From the NCBI GenBank assembly GCA_028279625.1, contig JANQNM010000086.1, positions 1 to 47,353 of the forward strand: DNA of 47,353 nucleotides. Direction: 5' to 3'. Below, piece by piece: positions 33,312-40,439 of this stretch. The notes under the pieces are model-generated. The model saw only the letters and a list, made by a program, of their open reading frames with translations. It did no database searches and was not told the origin of the DNA. This stretch comes from Candidatus Nitrosopumilus sp. (GTDB lineage Archaea > Thermoproteota > Nitrososphaeria > Nitrososphaerales > Nitrosopumilaceae). Numbering within the stretch: position 1 is the first letter of the stretch; each line of letters begins with the position of its first letter. The translations under genes were made by a program, and so were the position numbers.

Positions 33312-33515
33312 TCAAAGTAAATGAAAAAATTCTAGAATTCTGACATAAAGATTTTCACACTGATAATGATCATTAACTACCCAGCAATGCATAAGCCATT
33401 GCCATTCATCAATCTTGATCCAGTATCCAACTCTGTAAATATTTAGAAGATGATTAATTCCAAGCCAGCCTAGAATTACTGTAATTACAAATAAAATCAG
33501 ATTTCTAATTTTCAT
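33312..33515 (-). CDS. Small exported or membrane protein
   Basis: A 67-residue protein beginning with a hydrophobic segment (NLILFVITVILGWLGINHLL), then an aromatic-rich extracytoplasmic stretch (WIKIDEWQWLMHCWVVNDHYQCENLY) with two cysteines that could pair. It starts 7 nt after the stop of the large exported-protein gene at 33523, so the two form an operon. No family recognised. Confidence 0.6.
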   Translation of the reverse strand: MKIRNLILFVITVILGWLGINHLLNIYRVGYWIKIDEWQWLMHCWVVNDHYQCENLYVRILEFFHLL

Positions 33516-33522
33516 TTTTTCA

Positions 33523-35226
33523 TCATCTATTTTCAGAAATGTAGATGATGTAGTTCATCCATTCGTAGAGTTCTTCTGTATCTGGATTTGCAGCAGAAAG
33601 TGCAAAGGAATTTACGCCTTCATACGAACTAGGGGGCTCATCAATTATCCAATCATCCTGAGGATCTATCCAAATTGAAAAGGAATTTTTTCCATTGTCA
33701 CTTATTCCATCAATTTTGTATGGAATAGTATCTTGGTTTACAAAACGAAATGTTGTATTTGGGTTATCTGGATAGTAAACAACAAAGTTCTTGCGATGCT
33801 CAATTGTTTCAGGCAAAATTATTACTTCAAAGGTATCAAAGTGATCATCGCATTCTACAAAGACCCACAACATGGATTTGCCTTCAGTTGGTTTTTCAAA
33901 TGTAAATTCTACTCCATTAGAGTCTTCCTCAGCAGAATAAACTAGATCAATATTTGTCACAACAATGTCTGTTGGGTTTTTGTATGCATACCATCCCCAC
34001 TGAATCAACTCCTGTGATGCAGGGCAGTATTCATTGACTACATTATTTGAGCCTGAAACAGTAGCAGAGGTAATTGAATCAAAGCCTTGTGCATATCCAC
34101 GATGAATTAACTCTCTCATAGCATATCCTGATGCGCAAAATGCAGTTCCATCAGATGTTTTGTAACTGCGATATAGATCATGATTGCATTTGACTTTTTC
34201 TGGTTCTATTCCATTTTGTTGTTGAGAAAAAGGAGATGGACGTATTATGTTACAATTCTCATCAACTTCTGCACCACGATAGTCCAAACAAAGATTTTCA
34301 CCAGGAATTTCAATTACGGGTCCCCAGATTCCAGTTGAATTTGATTGAGGTGTTTGTTCTTTAACAACACAAATTCCATCTTGTAGTGTAGTTCCAAGCC
34401 CACAGTTCTCATAGATTGGTTTGTCTTGTTCAGGTTCTGGAATCAGAGAATCATGAACTCTAGACTCTGCAACAATATCCAAATCGTCATGAATGTGATA
34501 TGGTTCTGGAAGTGTATAATCAGTATACTGTGCATATATTGCATCTTCAGGCATTGTGAAAAGTCTGTTTCCGCTTGAAGAACTGTTTTGTGAAAAAGAG
34601 ACGGTTGTTTCAAATATTCCTGACTCTTCTTCTGTCTCTATTGCATCAACTAGGATTCCTGCCTTGTCTGAATCAGAGAAAACATGGATTGGTAGTTTGT
34701 CCAATGTTTCAGGATTGAGGTTCATGTCAGGATCAATTACTTGCAGTTTTGCAGTCTCATCTAACTGAGGTTTTGGTAAATCAAAGGAAATTTCTCCCAC
34801 ATTCCATGCAATCTTTGTAGTTGTCTTGATTTTGGTTCCATCATTAAGATTAACTAATATCTCCAATTTCTCATCACGAGCTGATTCCAAAAAGCCATTG
34901 TTGGGTCCACTTCCTGTTGTTCTAGGATTAGTGTCAGGTTTACCATCCCCATCAACATCATGTAAAAATCCAGTAAGAATTACCTCACCAGTGTATAGTC
35001 CATTTCCTGCTTTTGATAACTTGTATGACTTTAGTTCATTATTCCCAACTGAGATCTGTATTGTGTCTTGTTTGTGATCAAAACCATGAACCATTAATCG
35101 TATCTTTACCTTGTCAGTCCAAGAATAGTTGCCCTTGTCTAAAGACAAGGAACCATATGCATCAGAAATAGTTACAGGAATCAATACCATAACAAATAGA
35201 ATAATTGTAATGATTCCTAATCTCAT
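33523..35226 (-). CDS. Large exported protein with S-layer-like beta domains
   Basis: A 567-residue secreted protein. The signal peptide (IITIILFVMVLIPVTISDAYG) precedes LSLDKGNYSWTDKVKIRLM. Two beta-sandwich units follow. One contains HDVDGDGKPDTNP, a calcium-binding-like loop, and another TAKLQVIDPDMNLNPETLDKLPI with ETEEESGIFETTVSF, a repeat type found in thaumarchaeal S-layer proteins. The later part has cysteines (CGLGTTLQDGICVV, CLDYRGAEVDENC) and a CNHDLYRSYKTSDGTAFCASGYAMRELIHRG segment resembling the closing motif of the 21788 protein. ATG 35226 is preceded by CACTTTATC. A surface or cell-envelope role is likely. Confidence 0.75.
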   Translation of the reverse strand: MRLGIITIILFVMVLIPVTISDAYGSLSLDKGNYSWTDKVKIRLMVHGFDHKQDTIQISVGNNELKSYKLSKAGNGLYTGEVILTGFLHDVDGDGKPDTNPRTTGSGPNNGFLESARDEKLEILVNLNDGTKIKTTTKIAWNVGEISFDLPKPQLDETAKLQVIDPDMNLNPETLDKLPIHVFSDSDKAGILVDAIETEEESGIFETTVSFSQNSSSSGNRLFTMPEDAIYAQYTDYTLPEPYHIHDDLDIVAESRVHDSLIPEPEQDKPIYENCGLGTTLQDGICVVKEQTPQSNSTGIWGPVIEIPGENLCLDYRGAEVDENCNIIRPSPFSQQQNGIEPEKVKCNHDLYRSYKTSDGTAFCASGYAMRELIHRGYAQGFDSITSATVSGSNNVVNEYCPASQELIQWGWYAYKNPTDIVVTNIDLVYSAEEDSNGVEFTFEKPTEGKSMLWVFVECDDHFDTFEVIILPETIEHRKNFVVYYPDNPNTTFRFVNQDTIPYKIDGISDNGKNSFSIWIDPQDDWIIDEPPSSYEGVNSFALSAANPDTEELYEWMNYIIYISENR

Positions 35227-35272
35227 ATCGAGTGTTTTTTAGGATATTTGATAAAGTGTTCTACTAAATGGG

Positions 35273-35302
35273 TGAATCCTATAAGGCTTGAATCGTTATT
35301 GG
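35273..35302 (+). repeat. Dispersed 30-nt motif, copy D
   Basis: TGAATCCTATAAGGCTTGAATCGTTATTGG. It lies between the start of the reverse gene at 35226 and the 3' end of the reverse gene at 35351, so in antisense orientation to both. Confidence 0.65.
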
Positions 35303-35350
35303 AAATAAAAATAAACACAGGATCAATAAATGATTTCAAATTTGGTACTG

Positions 35351-35569
35351 TTAGATTTTCTTTAGAATTTTTACGACCTCAGAATTTTCCTTTATCCATG
35401 TCTTAAGATATGCAAAAAAGAGATTCTCCAAGTCATCAACTAGTCCTTCGAGCCTAGGATCTGAGCGTAAATCCTTGAATTCTTCATCCAATGTTTCAAT
35501 GATAGTGTTAAGACCTCGATTTGAAGTCTCTAATTTTTCAATTGCCTCACTTACCCCCATAGGGTGCAA
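35351..35569 (-). CDS. Small helical hypothetical protein
   Basis: A 72-residue soluble helical protein (VSEAIEKLETSNRGLNTIIETLDEEF and FFAYLKTWIKENSEVVKILKKI). The track start is a TTG at 35569; ATG at 35560 (MGVSEAIEK) is a plausible alternative. It is acidic and alternates polar and hydrophobic positions as coiled coils do. No family or partner is evident. The upstream gap (35570-35701) holds only promoters of this gene and of the 35702 gene. Confidence 0.55.
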   Translation of the reverse strand: MHPMGVSEAIEKLETSNRGLNTIIETLDEEFKDLRSDPRLEGLVDDLENLFFAYLKTWIKENSEVVKILKKI

Positions 35570-35701
35570 TTAATTCTCATCAGCACTTAACTGTAATTGC
35601 AACTTTTCAGTTTTGGGAAATTCAAGAAAATGGATGTAAGAAAAAAAGACAACAATTTAGATCTTGGATTAAATATGAGATGATGAGAATCATAAGATGA
35701 T

Positions 35702-35932
35702 ATGGCATTCAAAGTAAAATACCGATTTAAAGAGGACAAGAAATCATACAGTTGTGTTTTGACATATCAACAGTACAAAAACTTCAAGGAGTTGCCAATA
35801 GTTGTAGAATGTGAAGTAGTAAAAAAGAATCAAAAAAACTTTGAAGAATACAAAAAAGACATGGAAAGAGCACTAGAGTTGGCAGTTCATAACGACAAGA
35901 GTCACATTAGAAAACTATCAGAAAACGTATAG
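35702..35932 (+). CDS. Small conserved-looking basic protein
   Basis: A 76-residue soluble protein (MAFKVKYRFKEDKKSYSCVLTYQQYKNFKELPIVVECEVVKKN, then a charged helix and a His/Arg tail). The beta strands at the start resemble a small nucleic-acid-binding or ubiquitin-like fold, but I make no call. It converges with the small helical gene at 35934, the stops being 1 nt apart. Confidence 0.6.
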   Translation: MAFKVKYRFKEDKKSYSCVLTYQQYKNFKELPIVVECEVVKKNQKNFEEYKKDMERALELAVHNDKSHIRKLSENV

Positions 35933-35933
35933 A

Positions 35934-36086
35934 CTAGTTGCCATAGGTCAGCATTACTTTTTGTTTCAAAATGCTTGCAAGTTCTTCATAGAGTTGTTCT
36001 AGATCTTCCAAAGTAGGATCTTTGTCAATGATTTGTTCAACTTTTTTTTCAAATAATCGAAGTTGGTCATACTCTAAGAGATTCAT
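35934..36086 (-). CDS. Small helical hypothetical protein
   Basis: A 50-residue ORF missing from the track: MNLLEYDQLRLFEKKVEQII, then DKDPTLEDLEQLYEELASILKQKVMLTYGN, two amphipathic helices typical of a small helical-hairpin protein. ATG at 36086. It converges on the 35702 gene with a 1-nt gap, and such tight packing supports both as real genes. Function unknown. Confidence 0.5.
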   Translation of the reverse strand: MNLLEYDQLRLFEKKVEQIIDKDPTLEDLEQLYEELASILKQKVMLTYGN

Positions 36087-36225
36087 TACTTAATGAAACA
36101 CTGCCAAGTACTTTATCGTCTTTGTGTAATTTTATGTTACATGTTTTTTTGAAAACATAAATAATGATATGCTAGTATATTATTAACATAATACAATTTT
36201 TATAATACTCTAATATCATCATACT

Positions 36226-36282
36226 ATGTCATGTGATTTTCAACCATGTCATGAGATTAGTGTGAGATCAAAGGCGAAGTGA
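36226..36282 (+). other. Leader ORF or displaced 5' end of the 36279 gene
   Basis: The reading frame ATG 36226 gives MSCDFQPCHEISVRSKAK and ends with a TGA at 36280-36282, which overlaps GTG 36279 as GTGA. TTTTTATAATAC at 36197-36207 is about 26 nt before this ATG, so this is the best-placed leaderless start. A one-base change within AGTGTGAGATC joins it to the main frame as HEISV-EIKGEVKDGKAL, a smooth beta-strand sequence. Either the real 5' end is shifted by one base, or this is a leader peptide. Confidence 0.55.
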
Positions 36283-36638
36283 AGGATGGAAAAGCCCTTT
36301 CAGTATACATTCTCAAAGACGATGGCAAAGCAGGACCAAAAATTCATTTCAAAGACGTCATTGCTCAAGCAAAAAAATTAGTTGATGATGATATTTGGGA
36401 TAGAGAAGGGACATTTCCAGCACCAGATTCAAAGGAATGTCCTGAAGATTGTGAGTGTATTCATACAAAAGTTGAATGTAGTGAATGGAAAAAGTTCACC
36501 ATCACCAAACGTTTCAAGTTTGGGGCTCAAAAGTACATTGCAGTAGCAAGTCTTGAGCGTCAAATTTGTCAAAATTATGGTGTATGTGCTTGTGCTGATG
36601 GTGATGATGAAGAGATTCACGAAGTTCAGCCAGAATAA
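36279..36638 (+). CDS. Conserved-looking cysteine-rich protein, possibly frameshifted at its 5' end
   Basis: A 119-residue soluble protein in the main frame (KALSVYILKDDGKAGPKIHFKDVIAQAKKL...). It is rich in Cys and His in its second half (CPEDCECIHTKVECSEW and CQNYGVCACADGDDEE), so zinc or iron binding is possible. GTG at 36279 is the only in-frame start after a stop at about 36252, but no TATA box lies 26 nt upstream of it. Instead, a good box serves ATG 36226 in another frame (see the preceding entry). If the frames are joined the protein is about 137 residues. No family recognised. Confidence 0.55.
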   Translation: MKDGKALSVYILKDDGKAGPKIHFKDVIAQAKKLVDDDIWDREGTFPAPDSKECPEDCECIHTKVECSEWKKFTITKRFKFGAQKYIAVASLERQICQNYGVCACADGDDEEIHEVQPE

Positions 36639-36766
36639 CCACAACCCAAATTTCATTTTTTTAGAAAATCAATCTAAAGACAGAACAGTTCCTTGTAAAA
36701 TTACGTCAGACTAGTTCATCATAGTATAGAAAATGTTAAAGAACAAAAAAACAATCTAAGGGTATT

Positions 36767-37093
36767 ATGGTATACAAAAAGCCAGTAGACACAACATTGC
36801 AGATGATTTTTGCTGTAATTCCTGTATTAGATATTGTTGCAAGTTATAGAGTTCAGAAATTAAGATTAGGGTTGCTATTTTTTTGGGCTGGAGGAGCAAT
36901 AGTTCAGTTCATTCAATTTTTTGTATTTTTTGGAGAAGAGCATTATTTGTTCTTTGGTGAGTTTGAAGCACGATTACCTGAAAGCGTAATTTTGTTTACA
37001 ATTCTATTTGTTTTTCTCAAAGCAGTGGTAATGGGAATATGGTCAGATAAATGGAATAAACAGTTTGATGTTAAAATCAGAATTAAAGAATAA
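36767..37093 (+). CDS. Small membrane protein
   Basis: A 108-residue protein with three hydrophobic stretches (LQMIFAVIPVLDIVASY, LLFFWAGGAIVQFIQFFVFF, VILFTILFVFLKAVVMGIW) and a basic C-terminal tail, so three or four membrane helices are likely. GTTAAAGAAC is about 26 nt before ATG 36767, a leaderless start. It is the last forward gene before the right island boundary. No motif indicates function. Confidence 0.65.
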   Translation: MVYKKPVDTTLQMIFAVIPVLDIVASYRVQKLRLGLLFFWAGGAIVQFIQFFVFFGEEHYLFFGEFEARLPESVILFTILFVFLKAVVMGIWSDKWNKQFDVKIRIKE

Positions 37094-37119
37094 TTCAAAA
37101 AGAATCAAGCCCATACGGA

Positions 37120-37137
37120 ATTGGTTCACAGACCAAT
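37120..37137. terminator. Hairpin after the membrane-protein gene
   Basis: ATTGGT-TCACAG-ACCAAT is a perfect 6-bp hairpin 27 nt past the 37093 stop. No T-run follows directly, so terminator function is uncertain; an arm site of the recombinase near attR is the other option. Confidence 0.35.
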
Positions 37138-37213
37138 AGTCGTTTTATGAGTATTGGTTTGAAAGAATGGTTTTTTGTGCGTAAATAAGGCGCGGCATCA
37201 AACTGATCTGACA

Positions 37214-37234
37214 AAACTCACCCCCGGCATTACA
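37214..37234 (+). repeat. Right attachment site (attR), copy of tRNA-Met 3' end
   Basis: AAACTCACCCCCGGCATTACA, 20 of 21 bases equal to 6787-6807. There is no tRNA upstream of it, only 3'-end sequence, as expected for the far end of an element integrated at the tRNA. It lies 11 nt before the stop of the reverse gene at 37245. Confidence 0.7.
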
Positions 37235-37244
37235 AATTTTTTTA

Positions 37245-37367
37245 TTACCAAGCATCAAGACCTTTACTTTCTTTTTTCACTCCCCATTTGTGTTCAATTT
37301 GCAAATGAACCTCAAGTTTCCTAGGAGATTCTAAAACAACATTACAGATAAGACAACGATAACTCAT
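37245..37367 (-). CDS. Small single C2H2 zinc-finger protein
   Basis: A 40-residue ORF, MSYRCLICNVVLESPRKLEV, then HLQIEHKWGVKKESKGLDAW. CLIC and H-X4-H form one classical C2H2 zinc finger, as in the protein at 15114. It is too short for the track. The stop is 11 nt from the right attachment repeat, so the gene is just outside the island. Thaumarchaeal genomes encode many such proteins; roles unknown. Confidence 0.65.
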   Translation of the reverse strand: MSYRCLICNVVLESPRKLEVHLQIEHKWGVKKESKGLDAW

Positions 37368-37424
37368 GGAATGAAAACTAGAACGGTTTTGGATTAAAAA
37401 TAGAGGTTATAATGAAAAAAAGAT

Positions 37425-38351
37425 CTATTGGGATAAAACCCATTCATAGATGAATTTGACTTGTTCCATCATTACTGCATTGATTTGAACTATTTTCTCT
37501 TCTAGTTCTGATATTGTTTGTCGAAGCATTTGATTTTCTTCTTCAAGTTCTGAAATTCTTTGTTCTAGTTTGAAAACTTCATCGTTATCATAGGGTGTAG
37601 GATATGGTTCTGGATAATCGTGTTCAGGATATCCATAATCATCATATTCTCTATCATCATATTTTTCAAAGAATAATACAACTCGTTTTGCTTCTTCATA
37701 ACTCAAATCAGTTTCAGAAACTATCAATTTAACAAGTTCATCAATCTGTCCTAATTCCCATAGATGCTTTATTTTGTCCATAGGAATTGCATCTGTTATT
37801 CTATCAGCTAGATGTTCTATTGATTCCCACTCAGGATCATATTTGTGTGGTTCATCATATTCTTTGTAGTCGTAATCATCATATTCGTATATATCATCAT
37901 CGTATTCGTATCTATCATCATCGTATTCGTATCTATCATCATCGTATTTTTCATAGTATTTTCTTGCTTCTTCATCAATATGTCTTAGTTCTTTTTCAAA
38001 GAGTTCTTCAATTTCTTCAAATTGATGCATCATCTTTTCTTCAAGATCATGCCTTTTTTCTTCAAATTCAAAGAATAATTCATCAAACATCTTGTTGATT
38101 TCAAACTCACTAAGTTCAGGATTATTCTCTATTTTTTCATAGATTCCCATTTTTTGTTCTTCATAATCTTTTTCTAATTCTTCGAATTGTTCTTGAAACT
38201 CTCTGTCAATTTGATGTTTTTTCTCTTCAAATTCTTTTTCAATTTCTCGGTATTTGTCATCCCACTTGTCATCATATTCAGCAATTGCAGGAGTGATCAT
38301 CCCTACAAACAAAATTGCAAATAGACCAAGTATTGGAAGTGTTTTTTGCAT
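37425..38351 (-). CDS. Exported coiled-coil protein with Asp/Tyr tandem repeats
   Basis: A 308-residue secreted protein: signal peptide (LPILGLFAILFVGMITPAIAE), a long highly charged coiled coil (residues about 25-130), a DDRYEYD repeat tract (about 140-165, tandem 7-residue repeat encoded by a 21-bp DNA repeat), an acidic middle (DREYDDYGYPEHDYPEP), and a C-terminal leucine-zipper-like helix (VFKLEQRISELEEENQMLRQTISELE). It may be an extracellular structural or metal-binding (acidic) protein. It is reverse-oriented, next to the island boundary. No family recognised. Confidence 0.72.
   Translation of the reverse strand: MQKTLPILGLFAILFVGMITPAIAEYDDKWDDKYREIEKEFEEKKHQIDREFQEQFEELEKDYEEQKMGIYEKIENNPELSEFEINKMFDELFFEFEEKRHDLEEKMMHQFEEIEELFEKELRHIDEEARKYYEKYDDDRYEYDDDRYEYDDDIYEYDDYDYKEYDEPHKYDPEWESIEHLADRITDAIPMDKIKHLWELGQIDELVKLIVSETDLSYEEAKRVVLFFEKYDDREYDDYGYPEHDYPEPYPTPYDNDEVFKLEQRISELEEENQMLRQTISELEEKIVQINAVMMEQVKFIYEWVLSQ
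37874..37948 (-). repeat. 21-bp tandem repeat inside the exported coiled-coil gene
   Basis: The unit ATCATCATCGTATTCGTATCT (forward strand) occurs about 3.5 times, the outer copies slightly changed. It encodes DDDRYEY-type heptads in frame. Number may vary between strains by slippage or recombination. Confidence 0.75.
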
Positions 38352-38433
38352 TATTTTTCAAAAAGGAATTTTCCATTTAAGGTCAAGCATGTAATGTATA
38401 GTAACAGTTATCAATCAAAAATCAAGTTTAAAC

Positions 38434-38886
38434 CTAATCCAAATTCAAAGTAAATGAAAGTGCAGATTGTTCAAATCCTATTTTCTTATAAAATTGATGA
38501 GAATCTAGTCGTTGATTTCCAGATTCCAGTCTAATTCTATGACAATTCTCATCTTTTCCAAGTTTTATGCATGAATTGACTAGTTCTTTTCCTATTCCTT
38601 GATTACGGTGTTTTTCTAAAACTACCAGTTCTGGAATATACAACTCCAAAGAATCACGGTTAAGACGATGCAAAAACACTATACTCACAATTCCAACAAT
38701 TTCAATTTCATTTAGTTGAGCAACAAGGAGTTTTTTGTCTGAATCCAAAATGTGTTTTTTTACTAGATTTCGAAATGTTTCAACATCAGAATCTTTTTCA
38801 GGTTTGGGACGTCCAAGTTCATACAACAATCCAAGAATAATAGGAATGTCCTTTTCAGTTGCATCTCTTATCACAACTTTTTCCAT
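38434..38886 (-). CDS. GNAT-family acetyltransferase
   Basis: A 150-residue GCN5-related N-acetyltransferase. The acetyl-CoA loop (VLEKHRNQGIGKELVNSCI, the R/Q-X-X-G-X-G/A signature) and the first motif (VVIRDATEKDIPIILGLLYELG) are clear, followed by FYKKIGFEQSALSFTLNLD as the C-terminal strand. It transfers acetyl from acetyl-CoA to an amine; substrate unknown. ATG 38886. It is located between an exported-protein gene and the cupredoxin-like gene (divergent). Confidence 0.87.
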   Translation of the reverse strand: MEKVVIRDATEKDIPIILGLLYELGRPKPEKDSDVETFRNLVKKHILDSDKKLLVAQLNEIEIVGIVSIVFLHRLNRDSLELYIPELVVLEKHRNQGIGKELVNSCIKLGKDENCHRIRLESGNQRLDSHQFYKKIGFEQSALSFTLNLD

Positions 38887-38994
38887 ATCAAAATAAAACG
38901 TTCAAGACTTAAGAATGAGATCATATGTCTGAATTCTTTTTTGCGAATTAGCATTAGGTTTCTTTAAGGAGAAACGACATACAATGGGATAGAA

Positions 38995-39471
38995 TTGAAG
39001 TCAAACGATAAAATTTTGATTATTGCAGGATTAGTTGCAGGAATGGTAGGATTAGCAGTAATGATTGGGTATATCGGTCAAGGAAATGTTAGACATGTCT
39101 CAATTTTTTGGACTGAAAAAGTAGAGCAGACAGTGATTTTTGAAGAAATTGATGGAGAAGCCCAGATTAGAGCAGTCAAAGGAGTTGGAGGAGAAGCAAA
39201 TCCAACATTGATCTCTAGAACATCATTTGCATACATTCTAACTGTAATTAATAATGGAACAACTTTTCATAGACTCTACATTGATGGTTTTAATGTTCAA
39301 ACTGATCTTTTAGAACCAGGACAACAAGACACAATCACGATTTATCCAGAGGAGGAAGGAGAATTCACTTATTATGATAAGAAACAGTATCTAAAACCAC
39401 TAGGCAAAATCAAAATATTCACCGTAGTTCCTAGTGATGAATTTACTGGAATATGGAAAGATTTGATTTAA
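38995..39471 (+). CDS. Membrane-anchored cupredoxin-like protein lacking copper ligands
   Basis: A 158-residue protein with an N-terminal anchor (ILIIAGLVAGMVGLAVMIGYI) and a cupredoxin-like beta-sandwich (TSFAYILTVINNGTTFHRLYIDGFNVQTDLLEPGQQDTITIYPEEEGEFTYYDKKQYL). The first His ligand remains (FHRLYID), but the Cys, second His and Met of the CxxxHxxM loop are missing (YYDKKQYLKPLG), so copper is not expected. TTG at 38995 is a leaderless start: TTTAAG about 26 nt upstream. Thaumarchaea have many cupredoxins; this would be a non-redox relative. Confidence 0.7.
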   Translation: MKSNDKILIIAGLVAGMVGLAVMIGYIGQGNVRHVSIFWTEKVEQTVIFEEIDGEAQIRAVKGVGGEANPTLISRTSFAYILTVINNGTTFHRLYIDGFNVQTDLLEPGQQDTITIYPEEEGEFTYYDKKQYLKPLGKIKIFTVVPSDEFTGIWKDLI

Positions 39472-40344
39472 TCATTTTTTTCCAATAACAAAATCTACTT
39501 TGTAGTTTAATGTTGCACGAGGATTAATTTTTAGATTCCATGGAAGAAAGGAAGGTCTTTTTGTTTTTGAGTTAATTTTAAAACCAAAATTTTGAAGATT
39601 TGTGCGTAAAGTAGATTCGTCAAGTGTATTTTTGACAGAATTCACACCTCTATCAAAATCATAAGGATCAGAAATTACAAAAAATCCTTTAGAGATTTGT
39701 TTGGAGATGTGTTTTAATAATTCTAGAGGTTCAATTAGTTCTAAAAGATTTAGAGCTAATACGAGATCAAATTGTAATTTTCCAAAAGGAGAAGAAATTG
39801 AATCTGCAACAAAATAATCAAGATTTTCTTTTGAAGATTTTTTTGCTTGCTTTAATGCACTAAAAGATCTATCTATACCAAAAACCATATCATGTTTATC
39901 TGCAAGAAAGGAAGTCATTATTCCAATCGAGCAACCATGTTCCAACACAAATTTTGAGGATGGAATTGCATTTAGATTGTTTTTCATTAAATGGTAAAAT
40001 TTTGAATTTTTGCTATTTTCATATATTTTTGTCCATCGTTCTTCAAGTGTTGTTCTATCATTGTTTATTTTTGATTTTTTCAATAATGATTTTTTTATGA
40101 ATTTTTTTAATGTTGGGCTAGATGTTGATTTGTAAAGTTTTCCTCCCAAAATCTTTCTTGACTCAAGATATTTAGAAAAATCATCCCACAAAACAGGGAT
40201 TTTTTCTAATATGGGAAATTCCAGATTACATTTCTTGCATTGTAAAATCCCTTCATCAATTTCTTTACTGGTTTTGAAGATATCTGATTCTAGTTTAGAA
40301 CCACAACGAACACATCTAAGAAAATCAAGACTAGATTTTAGCAT
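39472..40344 (-). CDS. SAM-dependent methyltransferase with N-terminal zinc ribbon
   Basis: A protein of about 290 residues. CVRCG and CKKCN (residues about 12-40) form a Trm112-like zinc ribbon (FLRCVRCGSKLE...LQCKKCNLEFPILEKIPVLW). The class I methyltransferase core follows: FVLEHGCSIGIMTSFLADK is the SAM-binding motif I, DLVLALNLLELIEPLELLKHIS is the post-I region. Substrate unknown. The ORF track start is TTG at 40362; ATG 40344 (MLKSSLDFLRC) is preferred because a TTTACAAATAA box lies about 25 nt upstream of it. Confidence 0.78.
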   Translation of the reverse strand: MLKSSLDFLRCVRCGSKLESDIFKTSKEIDEGILQCKKCNLEFPILEKIPVLWDDFSKYLESRKILGGKLYKSTSSPTLKKFIKKSLLKKSKINNDRTTLEERWTKIYENSKNSKFYHLMKNNLNAIPSSKFVLEHGCSIGIMTSFLADKHDMVFGIDRSFSALKQAKKSSKENLDYFVADSISSPFGKLQFDLVLALNLLELIEPLELLKHISKQISKGFFVISDPYDFDRGVNSVKNTLDESTLRTNLQNFGFKINSKTKRPSFLPWNLKINPRATLNYKVDFVIGKK

Positions 40345-40439
40345 TTTTAGACAACAAATCAATTATTTGTAAACTAATAATTCTTTGAAGAAAAATTGCA
40401 AGATAATATTAAATGTAGTAATTTTTGATTTTATGCAAA

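Larger units (their letters stand above)
6787..37234. mobile_element. Putative tRNA-Met-integrated island of about 30.4 kb
   Basis: The left end is the 3' part of the intact tRNA-Met, followed within 45 nt by a tyrosine integrase reading inward. The right end is a 21-nt copy of the tRNA 3' end (AAACTC-A-CCCCCGGCATTACA at 37214-37234), with one mismatch to 6787-6807. This is the expected attL/attR arrangement for an element that entered a tRNA gene. Cargo includes a putative 7-deazaguanine DNA-modification cassette, KAP and HEPN proteins, regulators and exported proteins. No replication or virion genes are recognised, so it looks like a decayed or cargo-type element. It is possible that only part of the interval is one element, or that several insertions are nested. 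Confidence 0.65.

Noticed and set aside
37787-38098. Forward ORF with HHRIRIYHH repeats
   Set aside because: Antisense shadow of the tandem repeat in the exported coiled-coil gene.
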